Below are positions 1-10,200 of a stretch of 64,000 nucleotides of DNA, in pieces. This stretch comes from Nigrospora sphaerica (lineage: Eukaryota; Ascomycota; Sordariomycetes; Amphisphaeriales; Apiosporaceae). Each line of letters begins with the position of its first letter. Within the stretch, counting starts at the first letter, position 1. The stretch is taken from positions 16,135-80,134 of the forward strand of contig JAGVVL010000023.1 in the NCBI GenBank assembly GCA_018287875.1, in the 5' to 3' direction. The notes beneath the pieces are model-generated. The model was not told where the DNA came from. It was given only the letters and a program-made list of their open reading frames with translations, and made no database searches. The position numbers and the translations under genes are program-made.

Positions 1-11
1 TCTCAGATACC

Positions 12-566
12 ATGGCTAAGTACATGTGGGACACCAAAGTCTATTCGTCGGATATGTTTGTTGAGGCCTGCGGCGCTATCCTCTTCGACCTCAGTATACT
101 CGTCCCCAAAGTGTGCCTCCTCCACTACGGAGGCCAGAACCAGTGGCTCCTCCCCAAGGGCCGGCGCAACTGCAACGAGACGCGCCAGGAAGCGGCCATC
201 CGGGAGGTCCAGGAGGAATCGGGCTACGCCTGTCGGCTGCGGCCTGTCACCATGCCGACGCGCGCGCCGTCGGACGATGAGGCCGCCGACGTGAAGGATA
301 CGGCCCGATTCTACGGCGGCCTGACCGAGGCCTTCATGCTGGAGGTGCGAAACCTGGGCGAGGTCGAGGGCGTCAAGCTGGTGTGGTGGTTCATCGCCGA
401 GCTGGACAGGGACACGCCCCCGGGCACGCCTGAGGTCCATTACAAGCCATCCTTTTTCGACTGCGACGAGGCCATGCACATGTTGACTTTTCAGAAAGAC
501 CGCGACGTTTTGCGCCGGGCGCTCGACCTTATCAAAGGCTCAGACTGGCACAATGTGTCGACCTAG
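12..566 (+). CDS. Nudix hydrolase domain protein
   Basis: The 184-residue product carries a textbook Nudix box at residues 50-72 (G-x5-E-x7-REVQEESGY), which binds the metal and hydrolyses a nucleoside-diphosphate-linked substrate. A WLLPKG motif sits just before the box (45-50), as in fungal diphosphoinositol-polyphosphate/diadenosine-polyphosphate-type Nudix proteins. The later stretch with YGGLTEAFM and WWFIAELD resembles single-domain Sordariomycete Nudix proteins. No signal peptide or membrane segment is visible, so it is probably cytosolic or nuclear. The reading frame stays open upstream to the window edge, so the ATG at 12 is the first visible start rather than a proven one; M5 and M15 are alternatives, or an upstream exon may exist. 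The substrate cannot be assigned. The gene looks intact. Confidence 0.85.
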   Translation: MAKYMWDTKVYSSDMFVEACGAILFDLSILVPKVCLLHYGGQNQWLLPKGRRNCNETRQEAAIREVQEESGYACRLRPVTMPTRAPSDDEAADVKDTARFYGGLTEAFMLEVRNLGEVEGVKLVWWFIAELDRDTPPGTPEVHYKPSFFDCDEAMHMLTFQKDRDVLRRALDLIKGSDWHNVST

Positions 567-982
567 GCCTGGGTCCGCCTCTAAATTTTTCGTGCGTCCT
601 CGGCTGCCCACCGCTATTCGCTTGCTTGGTCCCTATCACCCGGGGTCCTCCCCTCCCAGCCGGTTTTAAAAATACACGATTCCAGACACACGCCACGCGA
701 GACACGACTTCCCCGCGTCTTTCTTCTTCCCATTCCATATCTTTTAGGGGGCCTACTCCCCCGGCTGCCTGCTTGCGAGGACAGGGGGCGTCCGAGGCGT
801 GCACGGCATGTCAATTTGGGGCGGTTGGCCCAACAGTCACTACCCAAGTCTCTATGTAGCCTGCAGATGTCACTCAATGGGTGCATGAACAAGCGTCGCC
901 TCGTGGCGGTTCACCCCGGCTCTGTCCGAATTTTCGCTGTTCGTGTCCGCCTTCCAATTGATGACACCTGTCACTAGACGCG
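567..982. other. intergenic, no gene seen
   Basis: This is the 3' flank of the Nudix gene. I see no splice-supported ORF, repeat or RNA gene; the short ORFs on both strands have no recognisable motif. Confidence 0.5.
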
Positions 983-1001
983 GAGAGAGAGAGAGAGAGA
1001 G
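983..1001. repeat. (GA)n microsatellite
   Basis: About nine and a half uninterrupted GA dinucleotides lie between the Nudix gene and the LINE fragment. Confidence 0.9.
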
Positions 1002-1181
1002 ATGTATTATCGCCATACTGGGACGGTGTCCCGCCTCCCGGCGGGCATCTGGCGTGCGAGTCTATCTACTACAAGATATCCCACATATCAAGCCCAATAG
1101 CAAACCTTTGGTCGAACCGTCTCCGTGGCTCCTCCGTGCGAGCTCGTTCCCGGCGTTATCTTCATCCAACTAGCTACTGCT

Positions 1182-2440
1182 TCACATGGAGTGTCCTCTA
1201 CGGCCTACCGGCGGCGGACAGATATCTTCGTAGTACTTCGTTAATGTAACGAAGAGCTGGAACTTCTCTGGGTCATGTACTAGCCGTTGCCAGTATTCCT
1301 GCAAGGTTTTCGGTTCGGGGTCAAATTTGGGCCACCAGGTCCGGAGCCTCCGCATTTTCCGGCAGTGAACTAGGTATTCCGGTGTCCGCAGCATGCGGCA
1401 GGCGCATCGGTCGTTCTGGGAATGTCCGAACTTCTTGTGGTACCAGTCAAAGTCTCCGTGACCTGATCGGAGGGCGAGGAGGTTATAGAGTGTCTGTCGA
1501 GGGAGGTCCAGCTCCTTTGGAGCCTTGAGAGTAGCCTCGGTGAAACCGAGTTCTCGGTAGCGCTTACATCCCTGGGAGGCTTCTTCCCACCAGGAAGCAA
1601 ACTGTTTACCGATGATCGTCCTCCGAAGTCTCTTAACTCCAGCATAGGTGGCGGGGATCCTGGGGCTCTCTAGGAGGGCTGCCTCTTCCTTCGCAAGCCT
1701 GTCGGCCTCTTCGTTTCCTGGGATCTTCTCGTGGCCCGGTACCCATCGGACGCGGACGTCCGCTGTAGTCGCTAGCTCCTGGAAGTGGAGGTAAACTTCT
1801 TGTGAGCTCGTCGGTACGCTTCCTGTGAGGCCTTGGATAACCGACGTGTTATCTAGGCAGACGTGGATTGTCGCGCCTGGGTCGATTCGATAGGCTTGGC
1901 GTAGGCCCTGCCACGCTCCGACAACCTCTCCGTCGAAGACCTCCGGGAGGCCCAGTCGGCCCTTGCCCTGGCTGATTTTCCGCCGATCTCTGTAGATGGC
2001 GAAACCCCAGCCGACTGTCTCTCCCGGTCCCTTCGACCCGTCCGAGAAGACGACGAGGTGGGTGTCGGGAAGCTTAGACTGCCATGCGATGAACTCTTTC
2101 GCCGCTGTCTTCTTGTTTTTCTGCGGCTCCTGCTTCTGCATGTATCTCTTCGGGAGATAATATGGCCTCGGAATGTCGGGCAGGAGTCTGGCTGCTATCT
2201 GGAGCCTGGTCCGTGCTGGCTGTAGGGAGCCATAGCCAATGCCAGGAGGGTACGGCCGCAGTGCTATACGTGCCGTCAGAATGTGGTCTTCATCCATTGA
2301 CTGGAGCCGCTATCCGAAGCGGTAGAACGCTATTTCTAGCGCGATTCGTGCCGTTGGGATACCTACGTCCCTATAGAGCGTGGCTGTTGGTGTTGTCTTC
2401 GATACAGGTAGGACAGCCCGTAAGTTAGAGGACCCCTATT
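1182..2440 (-). mobile_element. 5'-truncated Tad1-like LINE, RNase H and C-terminal region
   Basis: The minus-strand ORF of 371 codons (2297 down to 1182) is the C-terminal end of a non-LTR retrotransposon ORF2. The RNase H active-site set is visible in order: FSDGSK (Asp), DGEVVGAW (Glu), CLDNTSV (Asp) and VPGHEKIPGNEEADRLAK (His/Asp). A Cys/His-rich tail with CACRMLRTPEYLVHC follows. Upstream of the ATG the same frame continues as recognisable LINE sequence (TPTATLYRDVGIP) to about 2430, interrupted by one TAG near 2322. The apparent start is therefore internal and the copy is broken. The reverse transcriptase and endonuclease domains are absent, which fits ordinary 5' truncation on insertion. 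No A-rich or ATT tail is seen beyond 1182. It is inactive. Confidence 0.85.
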
Positions 2441-4008
2441 TGGCCCCTTATATTTGGCCCCCTTTAGATTGATTGTATGAAGCTCAACCTTACTACTTCG
2501 ACCGACTACATATTCTTAGTTCATAACAATCATGATAAACCAGCCTCGCTCAGGCTTTCTGTGGTACACAAAACGGACCCGCAATTGCCCTGCTGTAACT
2601 GCGCCTTGTATGTGCGACACACCCCCAGATCTTACTGACAAGCTCCTGGTTCCTCCTTGTGAGGGCGCTTTCAGTAGGATCTGAACCCACGACTTTATGC
2701 TGCATACGTTTACCACAATCGGCCTAAGGTCAGTCTTTTTGACTGTTCGATCGTGGATCGCCTAGTGGGGCCATGAATTCCACTAGATAAGGATGGCTGG
2801 TGTGTGTGCGTGAGGAGAAGCGCAATCACTACCACTGCGACATCTTGCCAAGCGCTAACCGGGCTCATAACTTTCGCACTGGAGAGGGTTTGGGTGATTA
2901 AGTTCAAAGTTGTACTAGTAGAAGAAGGAACAAATGAAAAGCTAGCTGTAGTGAGTGTAGTATATACTATAGGCCCTGGAGCCCTTGCACACGCGCCACA
3001 CCAGTTCAGTGGCGCAGCTGACGCGGCATGACCTGCGAGTAGGTGCAAGTCCTTTTATGCCACATATCTGAGATATGCGACAAAACAAGATTGGAGGATA
3101 AGAGGTCTTGCGCGTCAAACACGCGGCCTTCTCGGAAGTGTAGGTGGCGGAGCACGTGCGCACAAACCCCCTTCATCGGCTTACGGAGCCAGGTCCATCA
3201 CAATGCCCCCGCTTTGCTGTTCCGGCGAGATAGGATGGGGACTCTGACAAACATCATGAGAGCCGCGCAAGACCAAAAAAACCGCAACTTCTGGCTTCTA
3301 TATCGAACTCACACGAGAGACGTGTTCTCGGGATAGTGTTCTTGGCGGAATGACTGGGAGCCGAGACCAAGATTCAACATGGCAGCAACCTCAGCGTAAG
3401 TATGCGCTGATGATGGTGTACCCTGCCAACACCACTGACCCATGCCGGAGCCAGGAGGGCAGGAGGCAACGGGCTGTAGCGGGTTGCCGCCAGAGGCCAT
3501 CCGCTCACTGGAACTCGTCCGCGGCCCCTGGAGCCCCCGGGCGAGCCCGTCCCGCCTGGAAAGCCCAATCCTGGCCTATTTCGCTGCCTTGGCTCAATCG
3601 GCCCCGCCTGCCTCGGCGCCCTGACTCAATCGCAGACTGGTTATTTAGCGGACTTGTCCGTAGTAACCCGTGCCCTGCGCATATCCGCACTCGGCACTGC
3701 GCTGATACAGCACCACCCGCCTTCTCTTAAGTATTCCGCTGCTAGTGGCGGGCGTAAGAGCGGGTGCACTCCGCCGTCCACAAATACAGCAAACAAAACC
3801 AACGGGGCCGTATGGGCGCCTCTATAATACCACTAGAACGAGGATGAGGTTGTTTCCGCGCGCATAACGAGTGAACATCACGATGGCTAATAGCACAGGC
3901 TGTCTAGCGCGGTCTAGATTTGCTATTACGGCCTTCGACGGTATCGGACGTTCGTCAACCCGACCAGCTTAGGTGCGGTCTGTCCCTAATACCTTTCTGT
4001 TCTTTCGA
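2441..4008. other. intergenic, no gene seen
   Basis: No conserved protein, intron-supported exon or RNA gene is recognisable. Short ORFs on both strands lack motifs. A weak tRNA-like A/B-box pair near 3010-3052 does not fold and is not called. Confidence 0.5.
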
Positions 4009-4010
4009 TA

Positions 4011-4638
4011 ACGTAGATGTCATAAGAGTCGCACAGTCATAGGAGTCGCACAGTCATACGAGTCGCACACCGAAAATACTAACAAAAACGTTCGTGCACA
4101 ACCGTGCACTTGGCTTATTTCAGCTTCAAAAAGTTGAAATGTCTAATATAAGCTTTCTTATATAGAATAAAATAAAAATTATCTTTTCCGATTTTTTAAA
4201 AATATATTACATAAAACATCGAAGAGAAACTTAAAAAGCCGTTTTTTCTATTTTCTTGGTATAAGTAGTTAAATAAAATTATAAATAACAAATTAAAAAT
4301 ACTGTCAAAATCTCCGCTATATTGATAAGTGTCACGGTGGGGCCTCCCGGGAGCATTCAGGCGCACTACCGCTGCGCTAGCGCGGGCGCAAAGACTAGGA
4401 TGCAGAACCGGAAAGGTTCTACACTGCTCACATATAAGGGTTCAGGTCAGGTCAGGTCGTAACCACTTTCAGGGGCCTCGCCCCGTGACAATAAGCTAAT
4501 TCTTAAACCCCGGAATTTTTTAAGTAATATTTGTTAAAGTGCACGATTACGCACGGGCATTTTCTGTCAGTATTTTCGGTGTGCGACTTGTATGACTGTG
4601 CGACTCGTATGACTGTGCGACTCGTATAACATCTACGT
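4011..4638. mobile_element. MITE with long terminal inverted repeats, TA target site (Tc1/mariner type)
   Basis: The 628-bp element begins ACGTAGATGT and ends ACATCTACGT, and is bordered by TA on both sides (4009-4010 and 4639-4640). Terminal inverted repeats extend about 110 bp (4011-4121 against 4528-4638); the outer 70 bp are the best conserved. Each arm holds three direct copies of a GAGTCGCACAGTCATA-like unit. The interior (about 4130-4325 and 4495-4530) is strongly AT-rich and non-coding, with no transposase, so this is a non-autonomous element. A TA target duplication is typical of Tc1/mariner (Fot1/Pot-like) transposons. A second element is nested inside. Confidence 0.85.
4330..4490. 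mobile_element. putative solo LTR nested in the MITE
   Basis: The 161-bp segment begins TGTCACGG and ends CCGTGACA, so it has TG...CA termini inside an 8-bp inverted repeat. It is flanked by a perfect 5-bp direct repeat ATAAG (4325-4329 and 4491-4495). TG...CA ends plus a 5-bp target duplication are the hallmark of an LTR, and no internal retrotransposon region is present, so a solo LTR is the simplest reading. It contains a GGTCAGGTCAGGTC run (4444-4457). On the minus strand an A-box-like TAGCGCAGCGG is also present, so a tRNA-derived element is the alternative. Confidence 0.6.
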
Positions 4639-4640
4639 TA

Positions 4641-6921
4641 AGCATAGTTTCTTCTTCCAATGCCTTCCGTGGCTACGCCTGGGCAGGATTGGGCCGGTGA
4701 TATCCTTGGCCAGTACGGCGCTTAGAGATGCCGTGAGTTTGGACGTGGTATTCAGCAATCATCGCCATGTGACAGTGCTTACTCTTCTTAATGAGCTTGT
4801 TATGAATAATGGTGAGCGCCACACCCTTCAGCCCAAACGATCAGGAGGAGTCCAAGCAACGAGCGAATCGACGATCCGGTTCGGACGCCCTGGGATGGTG
4901 ATACACACGGACCAGGCATTTTGGCGCTTGGCCTTCCTGGTATGGCAAACAAGTGACAAGGCCTGCTGGGGTGCGCCCAGCCGCCGCCGAGTGGGTTCAT
5001 GTGTGACAAGTGTAGTGCAGCATCATATCGTTGTGTTATATATGAGTTCTTACGTCGGTGGGGTTATCCGGGGCCTGCTTTTCGTGACGCGGTCGCATTC
5101 TGCATTGGCCAGACAGGCACGACCCCGCAGCGAGACCCCAGTTTCGTTGCAACTGCACGGCAACCGGGAAGCCCTGCATCCCGGCATCCCGGTTATTTCC
5201 ATTATTTGCTGCTGCAAATGGGATGCAAAGCCGCTTTTCACCCTGGTTCGTTATGCACAACATCCGCCCCTTTGTTGCTTTTGCTGATGCTGCTGTTTTT
5301 CTTGTTGTCGTTGCTCCCTGAGATCGGTGGGTACTTACTTTGTATCGTGTGCTTGCTTATAGCCGACGAAACCCAAGCACGAGCTGGTCGCGACCAGGCC
5401 AGAACCGGAGCCAGATCAGAGCTAGACCATGTCTGAGCAAGCTGTATTGGCCCAGAGGAGGTGGGCAAACGGCCTATAAATTGACGCTGCTCCGAGTGGC
5501 ACGGGCCTCCCACAATGGATCGCCTGGATGGATCGAGCGGGCGACGCCCCAGAACCAACGAACGACACCCCGGTTCCCGAAGGCAAGGCCCTGGTGACAC
5601 GGAGTTTCGACAAGTGCTCGTGTTCCGGGGCTTCGTGCGCGCGTGTATTCATGCGTGAGTGTGAATGTGTGTGAGTGTGAATGTGTGTGTGAGTGTGAAT
5701 GTGTGTGTGAGTGTGTATATGTGTGTGTGTTCCATCCCTGGTACGCACATCAATACCCATAGCCGCCCATGCTTACATAGTCGTATCCATCTATGCCCAT
5801 CCTTGCCCGCACTCATATAAAGCTACCTAGGTAGAGCGCGTGCTATCACATCACACCTTGCGTTACCAGTTACACAGGCGCGCGGCCGGTACGATACCGC
5901 TCGAGCAGCCAAGTACCTGCATACATCATCTGGCCGAAATGCAGCGCCCCAGCCCACGGATGCGCACGCTCGATAGACACGTCAATCTTGGCCCTGGGCT
6001 ACTGTCCCTATCCGCGCAGCCCAGCGTTCTTCGTCTTCCTGTCGACTCTGTCCGTCACCGGGCGCCCAGAACCGGGCGCTGTCACACGACAGAACAAGGA
6101 GTGTTCCCGTCGCTACCGCGCGTGCACCAGCAGTCAAACCTCCCCTGCCTGTCTGACCTGCCCAACCCTGGGTAAGTAACACATGGGAATTGGAAAAACA
6201 CAGTGAACATACAGGCACATACAGGTATGTGTCATGATAGCCAGAAGGCCAAATCAGAGCGCGCGCGGTACTCTCGCGCCCGGCATCGGCCGTCCCTGCT
6301 ACGCCAGGTCTTCGGCGCGCGAGGGAGGGATTATGATTCGTCCGTATCTCCGAGATCTATGTATGGATATCCGTTGCCGTCGACGTAGTAACTCCCATCT
6401 CATCCGCACCTCGAACAGCCAACTATATGGTAACAGGATGCTTTTACTTAATTACTTTTTATTCCCTCTTTGCCCCGGACATAAAACTGCTTTCCTCGAC
6501 AAACCGTCTGTCTCTCCTCATTTCATTAAAAGCCCTTTTGCTCGTCATCGCTGTTGCTAGCATCGTTGTCATCTCTCCCTCCTCCCCCTTCATCTTCCTC
6601 TACTCTCTTCATCCTCACCTTTGTCTCAGGGCTCATACACACGTCACAACAACAGAACCTTACACTGGCCACCCTCCTCATCCATTCCCCCAACTCTTTT
6701 CTACCTGCTCTTGTCTGTGCTGCGCAAAGGCAAGCCCAAAGCCACACAAGTACATTTTGGCCAGAGCTACCAGACGTGACATTGACCCAAGGTCCCTGCG
6801 ATTGCGCATTTTACATTACAAGAGGTTAATCGGCGCCGCCAAGGTTCTCTCATCTATCAACTCATTGCCCGCCTTGTAACAAAAAAAGCTCACAACCCGC
6901 ACCATCAGCAGCAGCACCGCT
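4641..6921. other. intergenic; upstream region of the dioxygenase gene
   Basis: Apart from the GT-rich microsatellite, no gene is recognised. From about 6550 to 6910 the plus strand is pyrimidine-rich (CTCC and TTC runs), as is common in promoters and leaders of filamentous fungal genes, and leads into the ATG at 6922. Confidence 0.45.
5648..5733. repeat. GTGTGTGAGTGTGAAT-type microsatellite
   Basis: Tandem imperfect copies of a GTGTGTGAGTGTGAAT-like unit give a purely low-complexity tract. The His/Thr-repeat reading frame on the opposite strand is a by-product. Confidence 0.85.
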
Positions 6922-8355
6922 ATGGCATACATTCACGACAGTGGCTCTGTCATGGAAATACGTCTGCATGACGTTCCGCTCGTTCCCTGCGATCTGCCCC
7001 GGGACTCGTTGGGGCTGCCCAATGGGATGCCCCAGTGCTCACGGATGAGCTTGCCTGGATAGGACAGCAGTACCAGACTAACCACAGCTACATCTTCTAC
7101 CTGACTGCGGAGCACCTCACCGAGATCGAAAGCGCTTTGCAACATTTCAAAAGTAAGTGAGCTCAAGGGGGGGTGGGGGAGGCAGCTGAAGCACGGCTAA
7201 CTGGCAGTCCAGGCCTCGAATTAGACGGTGAAATGGTGAACCGGGATAATTTCCCGCTACCGACGCTGGATAGCACACTAGAGGGGGTCTCCTATGATCT
7301 GCACGAAGGCAGAGGCTTCGCAGTGATCCGTGGCATCCAACCAGGGCGCTACTCGGTGGAGGATCAAACCATCATCTGGTTGGGCATGCAGGCCTACATC
7401 GCCGAGCAGCGCGCAAGGCAGGACCACGTGGGCAATATGCTGGGTGAGTAAAGTTTGTGTCCCTGAAAACGTCCCGGCCCAGGGTCTCGGATGGTTCCTA
7501 GGGTGTCCTCGCTGACAGTCAACTCAAAACAAAAGTACACATTATTGCGGACGACTCATCCAAGGTCAAGGCGGGCCACCACCGTCATTCCACCTCGTCT
7601 ATTGTAAGTCAAAAGCGAGAGCCAACAGAGCGCTAGCAAATGGCAGAGACTGATTGGACTTGCGGTACAGACTTTCCACAACGAGGAGGCGGCCGATATT
7701 GTGGGTTGGTACACGCGGAGCACGGCAGTTTCGGGAGGCAGGTGTATCATTGCTTCGGCATATACGGTGTACAATGTCCTGGCGGCCTGCCGTCCGGGCC
7801 TGGTGCGCACGCTGGCCAAAGCGGACTGGCCCTTCGCCTTGTAAGTTTCGGCAGATTCCAACGACATGCCGTGGCGGGCCAACTGACCAATCTCGTTTGT
7901 TTGTAGCCTCGGCTCAAGCTTCCAGTGCCGGCCAGTCATCTTCTACCAGGGGAACAAGCTGGTGATGAACTTTGGCCGCACGCCATTGCTTGGCAACGTT
8001 ACGCATCCCCGCCCCGCCCATCTGCCGCAGGTCAGTGAGCGCCAGCGCGAGGCCCTGGACGCCATCGAGATCGTGGCGCAGGCGACGCAGCTTGAGATAA
8101 CGATGCGGGCCGGCGACATGCACTTCATCAACAACCTTGCCGTGCTGCACCGTCGCGAGGGCTTCGTCGACGGCGCCGGGGCCCGCGAAGCGTCACCTGG
8201 TACGCATGCGGCTCCGGAGCGCTGCGCGCCGTTGGGAGGTGCCCGCTTCGCTGCAGCGTGAGTGGGAGGAGGCCTTCGCCACCGACGGGCGCGAGACGTG
8301 GCACCTCGAGCCCATGCCTGGCGACGCGTTCCCCCTCCGCAAGTATCCAAACTGA
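6922..8355 (+). CDS. TauD/TfdA-like 2-oxoglutarate dioxygenase, five exons, two frameshifts
   Basis: The product resembles fungal TauD/TfdA-like Fe(II)/2-oxoglutarate dioxygenases. Exons are 6922-7152, 7213-7443, 7536-7603, 7671-7840 and 7907-8355, separated by GT-AG introns with GTAAGT or GTGAGT donors and CTAAC/CTGACC branch sites. Family landmarks in order are AQWDAP, LHEGRGFAVIRGI, a near-proximal-metal motif FHNEEAADIVG, GGRCIIASAYTVYN, FYQGNKLVMNFGRTPL, then the distal His and Arg region (NNLAVLHRREGFVD and KRHLVRM) and EPMPGDAFPLRKYPN at the end. Two one-base shifts interrupt it: one missing base at 6997-7003 (CCCCGGG) and one extra base at 8171-8190 (GGGGCCC). They cancel, so the spliced length is exactly 383 codons, the size expected for the family. 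Either the gene is a young pseudogene or these are consensus errors. The usual HxD pair reads H-N-E here. Substrate unknown. Confidence 0.75.
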
Positions 8356-8625
8356 GAGAGTGCCCATTTGGGCAGCGCCACCACACGGGCAGAGGGCAGG
8401 AGCACCAGGACCAGATGCGCCGGCCTTGATACAACAAAGAGTCGCTCGCTACACGAAAAAAAACACCCATGCATACGACACAGAGGCCTGTCTCCCAGCA
8501 GGGCAGGCCGGCATGCCCATCACAAATCATGGGTCCGGCACTGGGAGAGTCGGAAAAAGCGAACTTCGGCGTTCAGGCTGGTTTGTGTTAGTTCGGGCTG
8601 CATCGTCTTGGGGCGGGAGACTTGC
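8356..8625. other. short intergenic segment
   Basis: This lies between the dioxygenase stop and the ATT tail of the LINE fragment. It contains a poly-A stretch (GAAAAAAAAC, near 8455-8465) that could lie in the 3' end region; nothing else is recognised. Confidence 0.4.
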
Positions 8626-9340
8626 ATTATTATTATTATTATTATTTCTTATACCTAGCGACCTTTCTAGGCCATGAGGACCCCCTTGCGTATCTAAGCC
8701 TAGGAAAGCCGTTCCGGGCCAACGTCCGGCTGGGGGGAATCTAGGTTCCTCCGCATCGCTCCGCTCCAGTCTGCTCTTTTGACCTGCCATACCGAGATCG
8801 GGCTCAGCGTGCCCGCTTCCTAGCTGATGAGTTGATTTGCAAGCTGGAACATGCCTAGCCTGCCCGAACGGAGTATCCATCTCGCGATAATTCCCGCTTT
8901 CCCTGGGGAGTTGAGCATCCTGTTCATGTCTATCGGTCCTCCTAAAACTTGGACGAGATGCTCTCGTCTTTCTCTTTCCCGTGGGCAGAGAATAAGGATA
9001 TGCTGGACGGTTTCCCTGCCTTGGCCGCAGTCACACCATGGGCTGTCGAAGCCTGGGACTCTGCGTTGGAAGAGGAAGTCTCACAGCCTAATCTTGCCGG
9101 ACCTCTCCTGGACAAGGATGGAGTTCTCGGCATTGTGGAGTCCCTTGTGGAGCATAAGGACGTGCTTGTCTGGCGGCATCTTAGTCGCTGCCGGGGCTCG
9201 CGCTGTTCGGTTCTGCCGCATCTGCGAACATCTTCTCAACTTGCTGAATATCGCAGGAAGAAACCTGAACAGAGGCAAACGCCGGAGGCTTGGAATCTTT
9301 TGATCGAACTGTTGAATCAATATCGTTAACGGAAGAGGGG
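8626..9340 (-). mobile_element. LINE 3' end with (ATT)n tail, copy 1
   Basis: The minus strand encodes, in broken frames, the C-terminal Cys/His finger region of a LINE ORF2 (VPGFDSPWCDCGQGRET-like, then the HIL...CP part). A 3' untranslated region then ends in a run of AAT/ATT triplets at 8626-8649 in plus coordinates, the tail expected at the 3' end of a minus-strand insertion. The sequence is a diverged duplicate of copy 2. The frameshifts and lack of reverse transcriptase mark it as a dead, heavily 5'-truncated copy. Confidence 0.75.
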
Positions 9341-9400
9341 TTGTGAAGAAGAGACGGCGGACGTCAGGCGCGGCCATGGCGGGCCGAACCGAAGAAGAGA

Positions 9401-10200
9401 TTATTATTATTATTATTATTATTCTTACACCTAGCGACCTATCTAGGTCATGAGGACCCCCTGCGCATCTTAGCCTAGGAAAACCGTTCCGGGCTGACGT
9501 CCGGCCGGGTGAAAAACCTAGGTTCCTCTGCGTCGCACCGCTTCCTTCCGCTGTCTGACCTGCCATACCGAGATCGGGCTCAGCATGCCCGCTTCCTAGC
9601 TAATTGATGAGTTGGTTTGCCAGCTGGAACATGCCCAGCCTACCTGAGCGGAGCAGCCATCTCGCTATAGTCCCTGCTTTCCCTGGGGTATCGAGCATCC
9701 TGTACGTGTCTATCGGTCCTCCTAAAACTTGGACGAGGTATTCTCGTCTTTCTCTCTCCTTGGGCAGAAAACAAGGATATGCCGGACGGTCTCCCTGCCT
9801 TGACCGCAGTCGCACCATGGGCTGTCGAAGCCTGGAACCCTGCGTTCAAAAGGAAGTCTCGCAGCCCGATCTTGCCAGTCCTTGCCTGGACGAGGATCGA
9901 GTTCTCGGCCTTGTGGAGCCCTTATGAAGCTTGAGGACACGCTTATCTGGCGGCTTTTTAGTTGTTGCTGAAGTTCGCGATGTCTGGCTTTGCCGCGATG
10001 TCTGGCTTTGCTGCCATCTCTGGAACCAGTCTCTCCTCGGTCTTGCTTGCCGAATCTCCAGCTAGCCATTCGTCTAGCCACCTCTTGCGGTCGGGAACGT
10101 CGGGGCCTTTCGGTCTGCACCGTCGAGTCGGCCTTGTTAGGATCCATCTGGCTGCCTTGTCGCATATTACTTTGTTAAATGACGCGATGCGCGGCTGTTG
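9401..10200 (-). mobile_element. LINE 3' end with (ATT)n tail, copy 2
   Basis: A second copy lies in the same orientation, with its tail at 9401-9424 followed by the same CTTACACCTAGCGACC start as copy 1. The minus-strand ORF 10165-9722 ends with the finger CDCGQGRETVRHILVFCP, and the continuation to about 9600 (TIARWLLRSGRLGMFQLANQ) is the typical ORF2 terminus. The 5' extent is uncertain; similarity fades around 10200. It is non-functional. Confidence 0.75.

Noticed and set aside
3003..3063. tRNA-like A box (TGGCGCAGCTGA) and B box (GGTGCAAGTCC)
   Set aside because: Spacing is plausible, but no seven-base acceptor stem or proper anticodon arm can be formed; only a short GTGGC/GCCAC pairing exists.
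4330..4490. tRNA-derived SINE interpretation
   Set aside because: An A-box-like sequence is present on the minus strand, but there is no matching B box; TG...CA ends with a 5-bp target repeat fit an LTR better.
5422..5760. His/Thr-repeat ORF
   Set aside because: Translation of the GT-rich microsatellite.
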